Source of the DNA: Candidatus Firestonebacteria bacterium RIFOXYA2_FULL_40_8
GTDB taxonomy: Bacteria; Oederibacteriota; D2-FULL-39-29
Reading direction: 5' to 3'
Length of the DNA stretch: 8,084 nt
Assembly: GCA_001778355.1 (NCBI GenBank)
Contig: MFGS01000094.1
Span: forward strand, 1 to 8,084
The position numbers were made by a program, and so were the translations under genes. Each line of letters begins with the position of its first letter. Position 1 is the first letter of the stretch. The notes under the pieces are model-generated. The model was not told the origin of the DNA and did not search any database. It saw only the letters and a list, made by a program, of their open reading frames with translations. Below are positions 1-6,150 of the stretch, in pieces.

Positions 1-1686
1 AACACCGGTATTGCGGGTTCCATTGTTTACGTTCAGCATCTCACCCTGTGGGTCGGCTTTGTCGGCGCTATAATTGCCACCAGGGATAAAAGGCATCTGA
101 CAATTACCTCGCTTGATGAATATCTCCCGGATAAAGGAAAGAAGATTGTCGGGATCTTCAGAAATTTTGTAAGTACTGCCATTTGTTTTGCGCTTTTTTT
201 AGCCAGCGTTCAGCTTGTTAGAAGCGAAACCATAGCGGGTAATCTGGCTGTGCCGACCTGGATAATGGAACTGATACTTCCTATCGGGTTTTTAATAATG
301 TCTCTTAGGTTCGCTTTTGCCTACTCGAAAACTCTTACCGAAAAAATAATTACCGGACTTGCTTTTCCCGTTGTTCTGATTTTTAGCGCCTGGCTTTTAC
401 CTGTGATGCCGTACCTGACACTTCCATTGGCTATCCTTCTTGTCGCTGCGGTAATTTTTGGCGCTCCGATATTTATTGCTCTTGGCGGTCTCGCGGTATT
501 ATTTTACTTTGGCGCGGATATACCCGTTGCTTCTATACCCGCAGAAACTTACAGGATAGTTACTGATTCCATTTTACCGACCATTCCTCTCTTTACTCTG
601 ACCGGATATATTCTTGCGGAAGGGGGAGCGAGCAAAAGATTTGTACGGCTCTTTAACTCCTGGTTTGGCTGGATGCCGGGCGGCCTGGCTATCGCCACAA
701 TTATGGTCTGTACATTTTTTACAACTTTTACGGGCGCTTCCGGTGTTACCATCCTTGCGATGGGAGGCCTTCTTCTCCCGATACTTTTAAAATCCGGTTA
801 TGGAAAAACATTTTCCGTAGGACTTCTAACAGCGACCGGCAGTATAGGTCTTCTTTTTCCGCCTTCACTGCCTTTAATATTATATGGGATCTCCGCTCAA
901 ATCTCTATCCTGGATCTCTTTAAAGGAGGTTTTCTTCCGGGTGTTCTTCTTGTTGCGGTTGTCATTATATTCTCTATGCTTCAAGGCGCTAAAGCGAAGG
1001 TTGCCAGGATTCCCTTTGTACTTAAAGACGCACTTTCATCTCTCTGGGAAACAAAATGGGAATTAATGATACCGGTACTTATTCTTTACGGAATATTCGG
1101 CGGCTGGACTTCCCTTGTAGAAGCCGCGGCTTTTGTCGCAATCTACGCGTTCATAGTTGAGATTTTTGTTTATAAGGATATCAGTCTTACCAAAGATCTG
1201 CCAAAAATACTTTTAAAATGCGTAATACTCGTCGGCGGCGTACTGGTTATTATCGGTGTTGCTATGGGTTTCACCAGTTATATAGTTCTTCAGCAGATAC
1301 CGGAAGTTATCCGCGACTGGGTTGCGCTTCATATCAGCAGTCCTCTGATATTTCTGCTCGTACTAAACGTGGTGCTTCTTGTTGTCGGCGCGCTTATGGA
1401 TATCTTCTCGGCGATAATTGTAGTGGTGCCGCTTATTCTTCCGATAGCAAAACATTTTGGAATAGATCCCGTGCATCTTGGTATTATATTTATTGCCAAT
1501 CTTGAACTCGGATATCTCACACCGCCGGTTGGTATGAACCTTTTCCTTTCTGCTTACAGGTTTGAAATGTCCGTAGGTGAGGTTACGAAAGCCAGTTTCA
1601 AGTTCCTGATACTTATGCTCCTTGCCGTGCTTATTATTACGTATGTGCCGTGGCTGACAACGTTTATGGTTAAACTGCTTTCGTAA
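1..1686 (+). CDS. dctM: TRAP transporter fused permease DctQM (5' end cut off by window)
   Basis: This is the membrane permease of a tripartite ATP-independent periplasmic (TRAP) transporter, which uses an ion gradient to import a carboxylate or sugar acid delivered by a periplasmic DctP-type binding protein (not in view). The frame is open from base 1, so the GTG at 250 is internal; 561 codons are visible. Residues 1-~105 are DctQ-like: the small-subunit pattern W17-G19-F20-G22-A23 and H32-L-T-I is followed by hydrophobic segments near 57-75 and 85-105. Residues ~115-561 are the DctM large subunit, with multiple membrane helices, the G283-L-L-F-P-P-S289 motif and the T507-P-P-V-G-M-N513 motif near the C-terminus. 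Q and M are fused in one chain, as in SiaQM of Haemophilus; the linker carries an extra hydrophobic segment (~112-135). The cargo cannot be read from the permease. TAA stop at 1684-1686. The family assignment is very secure. Confidence 0.95.
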   Translation, partial: NTGIAGSIVYVQHLTLWVGFVGAIIATRDKRHLTITSLDEYLPDKGKKIVGIFRNFVSTAICFALFLASVQLVRSETIAGNLAVPTWIMELILPIGFLIMSLRFAFAYSKTLTEKIITGLAFPVVLIFSAWLLPVMPYLTLPLAILLVAAVIFGAPIFIALGGLAVLFYFGADIPVASIPAETYRIVTDSILPTIPLFTLTGYILAEGGASKRFVRLFNSWFGWMPGGLAIATIMVCTFFTTFTGASGVTILAMGGLLLPILLKSGYGKTFSVGLLTATGSIGLLFPPSLPLILYGISAQISILDLFKGGFLPGVLLVAVVIIFSMLQGAKAKVARIPFVLKDALSSLWETKWELMIPVLILYGIFGGWTSLVEAAAFVAIYAFIVEIFVYKDISLTKDLPKILLKCVILVGGVLVIIGVAMGFTSYIVLQQIPEVIRDWVALHISSPLIFLLVLNVVLLVVGALMDIFSAIIVVVPLILPIAKHFGIDPVHLGIIFIANLELGYLTPPVGMNLFLSAYRFEMSVGEVTKASFKFLILMLLAVLIITYVPWLTTFMVKLLS

Positions 1687-1689
1687 GCA

Positions 1690-2037
1690 ATGGAAATTGA
1701 AAGTAAAAAGTTAGAACAAGAAATAGAACAGGCGCTTAAGTCTATCCCGAAAGAGTTCGCGGATAAGTTAAAAAACATAGAAATAGATCTGGAAGATTCA
1801 TTGCCGGAGAAAAACGGCAGTATTTTGCTTGGTCTTTATCAAGGGGTACCATTAAAAGATAGAAGTGCTGTTTTCGAACCATTAATGCCTGATAGAATAA
1901 TCCTGTATAAAAAATCCCTGGAGCTTGTCTCAAAAACTCCGGAGGAGTTAAGAAAAAATATAAGAGATACCGTTATCCATGAAATAGGCCATTACTTCGG
2001 CTTTGAAGAAAAAGATATAAGGAAAAGAGGGTTTTAG
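1690..2037 (+). CDS. Minimal zincin-like metallopeptidase (PF06262-type)
   Basis: A 115-residue protein of the small metallopeptidase family Zincin_1 (formerly DUF1025). The family hallmarks are all present: a helical N-terminus with ALKSIP (about 15-20), the L-G-L-Y-x-G-V-P-L segment around 47-55, a P-D-R-I stretch near 67-70, and the zinc site H97-E-I-G-H101-x-x-G104-x-x-E107. H97 and H101 are the expected zinc ligands and E98 the catalytic base; the position often held by Asp as a third ligand is Glu107. Length matches the family (about 110-140). No signal peptide, so cytoplasmic. It starts 3 nt after the dctQM stop with no clear Shine-Dalgarno sequence, which suggests translational coupling to the permease. 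The physiological substrate of this family is not known to me. A role connected with the transporter is suggested only by position. Confidence 0.88.
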   Translation: MEIESKKLEQEIEQALKSIPKEFADKLKNIEIDLEDSLPEKNGSILLGLYQGVPLKDRSAVFEPLMPDRIILYKKSLELVSKTPEELRKNIRDTVIHEIGHYFGFEEKDIRKRGF

Positions 2038-2105
2038 TATAATATTTGCCGTAATATAGTTTAAGCTCTATCAGCGAAATCACCGGCAGGAATAGCAAGA
2101 ATAGT

Positions 2106-2133
2106 TTGAAAAAATAGCAACGCTTGGCATAAT
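2106..2133 (+). promoter_or_regulatory. Putative sigma70-type promoter for the URO-D-like gene
   Basis: TTGAAA at 2106-2111 and CATAAT at 2128-2133 are separated by 16 bp; each matches the sigma70 consensus at five of six positions. Transcription would begin near 2140, leaving only a short leader before the ATG at 2153, with AGGAG at 2144-2148 as ribosome binding site. Two copies of AATAGCAA (2091-2098 and 2113-2120), offset by 22 bp, flank the -35 box. An alternative -10 hexamer TATAAT at 2038-2043 has no partner -35. Confidence 0.4.
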
Positions 2134-2152
2134 TAGAAATTCTAGGAGCCAT

Positions 2153-3391
2153 ATGAAATCAAATCAAAAAGACATAATAATTCTTCAGGAACTTGCAAAG
2201 AAATATATGGAAATTGCCAATAAGCCGGTTCAGGAAGAACGAAGAAAACTCTGGAGTTCTCATTTCAGCAGGAATAATACACGCCCTCCGGTAATGGTGT
2301 CTTTTGGCATGTGGGTTCACTGGTGCAAAGAAGTTCTTGCCGACAATACTCTTGAATGTGAAGATGAATTTTACAGGGAGTACGAAAGGATATTTAAACT
2401 GCGGTTTTTAATGGATGAAACAGGCGACGATACCATTCTAAATCCATGGATTGAAATTCAGGCGACAAAAGAAGGCACCTGGGATAATCACTGGGGCATA
2501 CAGAGGCAGATGACAAAATCTGCACAGGAAGGCGGGGCTTTCCACCTTGATGCGATGATGAAGGAGTGGAAAGATATAAATAAACTTAGAGCCCTGCACC
2601 ATAAGATAGACGAAGTCGATACAAAAAGAAGGTATGATAAACTTGCAGAGGCGCTCGGGAAAATAATTACTATCGATGTTGTCAGAAATCCGGTGTATCT
2701 TAATTTTACGGGGGATATTGCAACCGATCTTGCAAATATCAGAGGATTAGAACAGATAATGATAGATATGTATGAAAGTCCGAAAGAACTGCACCAGCTT
2801 CTGGCTTTTATGCGGGACGGTATTTTAAGAAATCATAAAGAAGCGGAAGATGCCGGGCATTTCACGTTGTCCTCGCACGGTAATCAGGCGATGCCGTATT
2901 GCAATGAATTAAAGCGGCCTAACCCGAATTCAAATCCGGTAAAAAGAAAAGATATCTGGGGATTTTTTGCCGCGCAGGAGTTTGCTCTGATTTCCCCTGA
3001 ATTTCACGAGGAATTCATGCTTCAGTATCAGCTTCCTATAATGGAAAATTTTGGACTTACCCATTACGGGTGCTGCGAGGATCTCGGAAGAAAGATAGAT
3101 ATGCTCCGAAAAGTAAAGAATTTGAGGAGTATTGCCGTGACGCCTGTTGCGGATTACAGGAAATGCGCACAGCAGATAAAGAAAGACTACATCTGCTCTT
3201 ATAGGCCAAATCCAACAGATATGGTTTGCACTGCCTGGGACGAAGACAGGATAAAAAGAATTATCACTGACGCTAAAGACGCGTTTAAAGAGAGCTACTG
3301 GCATATTCATTTAAAAGATATAGAAACCCTTCAAGGCGATATCACCAGAATGAAAAGATGGGTGAATATAGTAAGAGGAATCACAGAGTAA
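2153..3391 (+). CDS. Uroporphyrinogen decarboxylase-superfamily protein (not HemE)
   Basis: A 412-residue cytoplasmic protein of the URO-D superfamily, which contains HemE, corrinoid/CoM methyltransferases (MtaA, MtbA) and many uncharacterised members. R44-P-P occupies the place where HemE begins its substrate-binding signature, but the HemE arginine/glycine signature after it is absent (here V-M-V-S-F-G-M-W), so heme synthesis is unlikely. The C-terminal half is most diagnostic: H304-Y-G-C307-C308-E309, then N323-L-R and T330-P-V-A, then R351-P-N-P and C359. I recall a similar HYGCCE/NLR pattern in a large uncharacterised group common in Lentisphaerae and Firmicutes. His304, Cys307/Cys308 and possibly Cys359 are candidate metal ligands, by analogy with the His/Cys zinc site of MtaA. 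ATG chosen for AGGAG at 2144-2148, 4 nt upstream. It is followed after 48 nt by a flavodoxin-like gene. The superfamily is secure; reaction and substrate are unknown. Confidence 0.85.
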   Translation: MKSNQKDIIILQELAKKYMEIANKPVQEERRKLWSSHFSRNNTRPPVMVSFGMWVHWCKEVLADNTLECEDEFYREYERIFKLRFLMDETGDDTILNPWIEIQATKEGTWDNHWGIQRQMTKSAQEGGAFHLDAMMKEWKDINKLRALHHKIDEVDTKRRYDKLAEALGKIITIDVVRNPVYLNFTGDIATDLANIRGLEQIMIDMYESPKELHQLLAFMRDGILRNHKEAEDAGHFTLSSHGNQAMPYCNELKRPNPNSNPVKRKDIWGFFAAQEFALISPEFHEEFMLQYQLPIMENFGLTHYGCCEDLGRKIDMLRKVKNLRSIAVTPVADYRKCAQQIKKDYICSYRPNPTDMVCTAWDEDRIKRIITDAKDAFKESYWHIHLKDIETLQGDITRMKRWVNIVRGITE

Positions 3392-3397
3392 AAACAA

Positions 3398-3425
3398 ACT
3401 CGAAGCACGAAACTCGAAATTCGAA
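3398..3425 (+). repeat. Four tandem heptamers NNNCGAA in the URO-D/flavodoxin gap
   Basis: Four consecutive 7-bp units end in CGAA, at 3398-3404, 3405-3411, 3412-3418 and 3419-3425, with first three bases ACT, GCA, ACT and ATT. The array fills most of the 48-bp gap between the two genes and ends 2 nt before the Shine-Dalgarno sequence AAGGAG (3428-3433) of the downstream gene. The 7-bp period is exact with no indels. The arrangement resembles the short tandemly repeated heptamers (STRR) described in cyanobacteria, though the sequence is not the classical one. Confidence 0.75.
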
Positions 3426-3439
3426 AGAAGGAGTTATAT

Positions 3440-3910
3440 ATGAAAACAGTAATATTGTACTCAACAAGACACGGCGCCACCAAGAAATGCGCTGAACTTC
3501 TGAAGTTCAAGATCTTCGGGTCCGAAGTTGTCGACATAAAAGAACAGCCGGGTTTCGATATCGAACCTTACGATGCGGTCATACTCGGAGGTTCGGTCCA
3601 GGCAGGTACGGTGAAAAGAGAGCTTAAAAAGTTCTGTGAAGAAAACAGAAAGATGCTGTTCCAGAAGAAACTTGGGTTATTTGTCTGCTGTATGTATGAA
3701 GGCGATAAGGCTCAAACCCAGATACAGATGAATTTTTCGGCTGAACTCTACGAGAGCGCGGTGGCTACGGATTATTTCGGCGGTATTTTTGATTTCAGCA
3801 CGCTTAATTTCTTCGAACGTTTTATCGTTAAGGCCGTAGCTAAAGTAAAAGAAAATCAGTTTAACATCAAAGAAGACCGTATAACGAAATTCGCAGAAAA
3901 ATTTAAGTAA
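3440..3910 (+). CDS. Small flavodoxin-domain protein (Flavodoxin_5/HemG-like fold)
   Basis: A 156-residue protein with a flavodoxin fold, predicted to bind FMN and shuttle electrons in the cytoplasm. The N-terminal strand VILYS runs into the phosphate-binding loop S8-T-R-H-G-A-T14, followed by a helix. I-L-G-G-S near 48-52 plus the following Q-A-G is the second FMN-contacting loop, and the strand L-G-L-F-V-C-C near 73-79 leads to the third. It resembles the family of menaquinone-dependent protoporphyrinogen oxidase HemG, but is shorter than HemG (about 180 residues). The C-terminus is helical and lysine-rich. ATG is supported by AAGGAG at 3428-3433, 6 nt upstream. It lies in a likely operon behind the URO-D-like gene and 30 nt before a lipoprotein gene. 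The partner could be the URO-D-like enzyme or an unlinked redox system; HemG activity cannot be claimed from this sequence. Confidence 0.82.
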   Translation: MKTVILYSTRHGATKKCAELLKFKIFGSEVVDIKEQPGFDIEPYDAVILGGSVQAGTVKRELKKFCEENRKMLFQKKLGLFVCCMYEGDKAQTQIQMNFSAELYESAVATDYFGGIFDFSTLNFFERFIVKAVAKVKENQFNIKEDRITKFAEKFK

Positions 3911-3940
3911 GGAATAAAATCAAAGAAAAAGGAAGATATA

Positions 3941-4960
3941 ATGAAGTTAGCAGTTTGCTTGACTGCAATGCTTATTTGTTTTACTGTTGTTGGATGCGGC
4001 AAAACTGAGCCCAGACAAGCCGTTGCTCACGTTGACAATAATAATGAAAGCCCTGCATGTAAGAAACCATATCCGAGTGATTCGTGTAAGCTCTCTGAAA
4101 GATTTAAAGTAAGGGAAATAAATATTGAGGGTCTTGCTTTTAAGGATCTGGAAGAAGGTACAACCAGTTCAAGTGTTTTCGAAAACAATGACTATGTTGC
4201 CGCCGCCTACTATCTTTCGAAGGAGTATGTAGAAAATAAATATATCCTCAGGGTAAGTCTTTATGATAAACAAAAAAAGAATATAATAAACACTGAGATT
4301 GACTTGCGGAAACCCAAAGAAATAAGGGGTTTTAGTGTTGATTTGAATATAAGAGAAAATTATCTCTATCTTAATCTTCACTACAACCCATCTGCGGGAA
4401 CGACTATTATTCTAAATAGTGAATTGAAATATATAGCAGATGTTTATGGGTACGATGCTCAAGTTTTCAAAGAAAAAATGATTATTTATGAAAAAAGCCA
4501 AGTACACTGGGCATCGACACATTATGTGGAGATAGCAGTTCTTGATCTTAAAACAAAAAAAGATGTAATCATATATCCGATGAAACCATATCAAAAGATA
4601 CGACAAGAATACATAAACCTTAATAATTATTTTATAAATAAATTAGGTGCAGATTGGGTTAGGAAAGCTGACTACGTGAGCAGTGGGGAGCTTTTTGATA
4701 ATGGGCTTAGAGACGGGATTTATTGCAATGAGGAGCTAAATGCGTTCGTGTTCTTAACGGTTTTTGAGCGGTCAAACAGATATCCCCCAGAAATAAAGCT
4801 GGATAATAAAGAAGTTGTCTACATCTACCGAAATGTTGACAATAAGAATATTGAATACAGAGAGTTGCTACTTGGAGATGTTAAAAAGAAGTATGGGGAT
4901 GTGCCGCTTAAAGAGTTATTAACCGAAAAGACGCTAAAAGAAGTATTTGACAATAAGTAG
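3941..4960 (+). CDS. AT-rich lipoprotein of unknown function
   Basis: A 339-residue predicted lipoprotein. The N-terminus is a lipoprotein signal peptide: K2, a hydrophobic core at 3-15, and the lipobox V16-V-G-C19, with Cys19 as the lipidated residue after cleavage. The mature part begins with a polar, low-complexity linker (to about residue 50, with Cys40 and Cys49 in it). The remainder is rich in alternating beta strands and aromatic residues, for example V-E-I-A-V-L-D-L-K near 197-205 followed by a short turn and a further strand. That pattern would suit beta-propeller-like blades, but I recognise no family. ATG is supported by AAGGAAG at 3929-3935, 5 nt upstream. Four hand-counted 60-bp lines inside the gene (4261, 4441, 4621, 4801) have 17-18 G+C each (about 29%). 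Two lines in the upstream flavodoxin gene have 24 and 32, and one in lacI has 25. The base composition therefore suggests separate acquisition. Confidence 0.8.
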   Translation: MKLAVCLTAMLICFTVVGCGKTEPRQAVAHVDNNNESPACKKPYPSDSCKLSERFKVREINIEGLAFKDLEEGTTSSSVFENNDYVAAAYYLSKEYVENKYILRVSLYDKQKKNIINTEIDLRKPKEIRGFSVDLNIRENYLYLNLHYNPSAGTTIILNSELKYIADVYGYDAQVFKEKMIIYEKSQVHWASTHYVEIAVLDLKTKKDVIIYPMKPYQKIRQEYINLNNYFINKLGADWVRKADYVSSGELFDNGLRDGIYCNEELNAFVFLTVFERSNRYPPEIKLDNKEVVYIYRNVDNKNIEYRELLLGDVKKKYGDVPLKELLTEKTLKEVFDNK

Positions 4961-4978
4961 GTTGCAAATTCCGATTAC

Positions 4979-5023
4979 CTCTAAAAATAAGCACAGGATA
5001 TTGATACCCAATATTTTTTAGAG
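4979..5023 (+). terminator. Possible terminator: AT-rich interrupted stem-loop after the lipoprotein gene
   Basis: CTCTAAAAA (4979-4987) pairs perfectly with TTTTTAGAG (5015-5023). Directly inside on the 3' side, ATATTG (4998-5003) pairs with CAATAT (5009-5014) around a 5-nt loop. The two stems stack as 15 bp, interrupted only by a 10-nt bulge on the 5' arm (4988-4997). A run of six T (5014-5019) follows the inner hairpin, as in an intrinsic terminator for the plus-strand genes. The stem is poor in G+C, so termination strength is doubtful. Confidence 0.4.
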
Positions 5024-5048
5024 TTGTTTCGAATTTAGAATTTGACAG
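5021..5048 (-). repeat. Degenerate heptamer repeat, inverted relative to 3398-3425
   Basis: On the plus strand, TTCGAAT (5028-5034) is followed in exact 7-bp phase by TTAGAAT (5035-5041) and the decayed unit TTGACAG (5042-5048). The reverse complement gives ATTCTAA then ATTCGAA, the same unit type as the array at 3398-3425. The last decayed unit provides the -35 box of the putative promoter at 5042-5070. Confidence 0.5.
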
Positions 5049-5070
5049 ACCATAGTGTTTGTTAAATAAT
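5042..5070 (+). promoter_or_regulatory. Near-consensus sigma70 promoter, antisense to the lacI-like gene
   Basis: TTGACA (5042-5047) is a perfect -35 box. After exactly 17 bp, AATAAT (5065-5070) matches the -10 consensus at five of six positions. It points rightward, into the 3' end of the lacI-like gene on the opposite strand. There is no credible plus-strand gene downstream, so a transcript from here would be antisense RNA or non-coding. Chance occurrence in AT-rich DNA is possible. Confidence 0.35.
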
Positions 5071-5075
5071 TGTCA

Positions 5076-5142
5076 CCCGCCGATCTTTTTGCCTGCCCGC
5101 CAGTATCTTTGGAGGGGAGGGGAAGAGTTTCGAATTTGTTTT
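5076..5142. repeat. GC-skewed intergenic segment with repeated CCCGCC and a CGAA-type heptamer
   Basis: CCCGCC occurs at 5076-5081 and 5096-5101, each soon followed by ATCTTT. The second copy faces a GGAGGGG run (5111-5117), which could form a short mismatched hairpin with a 9-nt loop. TTCGAAT (5129-5135), flanked by GAGT and TTG, is a further copy of the heptamer unit. The segment sits between the antisense promoter and the lacI-like stop and looks like worn intergenic repeat DNA. No T-run follows in either direction to make a convincing terminator. Confidence 0.3.
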
Positions 5143-6147
5143 TCAAGCAGATTCGCGGATAACCAATTTAGACGGCAGGATGATGCTGTTTTGTTTTTTA
5201 CCGAGAATACAGGAGAGTATGAGTTCGCCTGCTTTTTTACCGCATTCGAAGAACGGATTTTCAATCGTTGTGAGTTTTGGGCTTATAATATTTGCCACGT
5301 TCATATCGTCAAAGCCGATGACCTTTACATCCTGAGGGATGCGAATTTTAAGGGAGTGCAAACCCTGGATAAGGCCGCAGGCGACCCTGTCGTTGGCGCA
5401 AAATATTACTTCAGGTAGGCTGTCTTCCGCTATCTTTTTTGCCGCGAAAAAACCGCTTTTAATGGAAAAATCCCCATTGATTATCCCGGAGTCGTGAAGG
5501 TTGAACTCTTTTATCAGTTTTTTATAAATAAAAGTCCGGTCAATAGCGTTCCTGAAACTTTCCCCGCCCCCGGCGAGCATGCAGTTAGATAATCCCTGCT
5601 TTTTTATATATTCCATTGCTTCTCGCATTCCAGCCTCTGCGTCTGTGTCCACATACGGATACGGCTTTCCCGGTTCATAATGGTGCACAAAGATGAACGG
5701 GATCTTTTCTACGTAGAGTTTTTCAAAACGATTATCGCCGTTTCTGATGCCGAGAAAGATAAGCCCGTCTACGTTATTGGATAACACCTTCAGCGCCAGT
5801 TCTTTGGACGAAAGACCGTTATCCGGAATAACGGTTACGGAATAGTTTTTATCCTGCGCAAAGAGCATAAGCCCGTATAAGAATTTTGAAAAATAATCCG
5901 AGGGTACCGTGCGGACCCGGTTATCATATTTATACGGGATAACACAGCCGAGACGGAAACTTTTCTTCTGAAAGTAGCTCTTCCCGAGAGCGGAGGGGAT
6001 ATAACCCAGCTCCTCCGATATCTTTCTGATTTTTGCCGCCGTGCTTTCCGGAATTCCGGGATGACCGGAAAGCGCCCTGGAAACAGTAGAAGGGGAAACC
6101 CCGGCTTTTTTTGCTACGAGTTCTCTTGTAACCTTGATTTTCAGCAT
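5143..6147 (-). CDS. LacI-family transcriptional regulator
   Basis: A 334-residue LacI/GalR-type DNA-binding repressor or activator. Residues 6-30 form the helix-turn-helix, with the classic A-G-V-S-P-S-T-V-S-R-A-L core at 15-26, followed by the third helix and hinge (E-L-G-Y-I-P-S-A-L to about 54). The remainder is a periplasmic-binding-protein-like sensor domain beginning at R65-L-G-C-V-I-P. It includes the D-G-L-I-F core, the C-A-N-D-R-V-A effector-side motif, V-I-G-F-D-D-M, and the usual C-terminal L-P-x-x-L-V-I-R-E-S ending. Length is typical for the family (330-350). The start lies 3 nt after the ThuA-like stop without a strong ribosome binding site, pointing to translational coupling. 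It probably senses a sugar or sugar derivative and controls the ThuA/Gfo-Idh genes. No LacI-type operator palindrome with central CG was found in the gaps examined. Confidence 0.93.
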   Translation of the reverse strand: MLKIKVTRELVAKKAGVSPSTVSRALSGHPGIPESTAAKIRKISEELGYIPSALGKSYFQKKSFRLGCVIPYKYDNRVRTVPSDYFSKFLYGLMLFAQDKNYSVTVIPDNGLSSKELALKVLSNNVDGLIFLGIRNGDNRFEKLYVEKIPFIFVHHYEPGKPYPYVDTDAEAGMREAMEYIKKQGLSNCMLAGGGESFRNAIDRTFIYKKLIKEFNLHDSGIINGDFSIKSGFFAAKKIAEDSLPEVIFCANDRVACGLIQGLHSLKIRIPQDVKVIGFDDMNVANIISPKLTTIENPFFECGKKAGELILSCILGKKQNSIILPSKLVIRESA

Positions 6148-6150
6148 GGT

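Noticed and set aside
250..1686. GTG at 250 as the start of a stand-alone DctM gene
   Set aside because: The same frame is open back to base 1 and encodes recognisable DctQ sequence (W-x-G-F-x-G-A and H-L-T-I), so this is a DctQM fusion with its start outside the window.
2124..2145. Sigma54-like TTGGCAT as a -24 element upstream of the URO-D gene
   Set aside because: No GC element lies at the required distance for the -12 box.
3398..3425. CRISPR-like array
   Set aside because: Units are 7 bp with no spacers and no cas genes nearby; this is a simple heptamer repeat.
5111..5123. G-rich run as a G-quadruplex
   Set aside because: Only two long G runs and a short one are present, fewer than the four tracts needed.
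4961..5142. tRNA or small structured RNA in the convergent gap
   Set aside because: No cloverleaf, no T-loop motif in a suitable context, and only the AT-rich interrupted stem can be formed by eye.
5059..5418. Plus-strand 119-residue frame downstream of the antisense promoter
   Set aside because: It begins with TTG, has no ribosome binding site, resembles no family, and overlaps a well-conserved LacI reading frame; it is a shadow frame.
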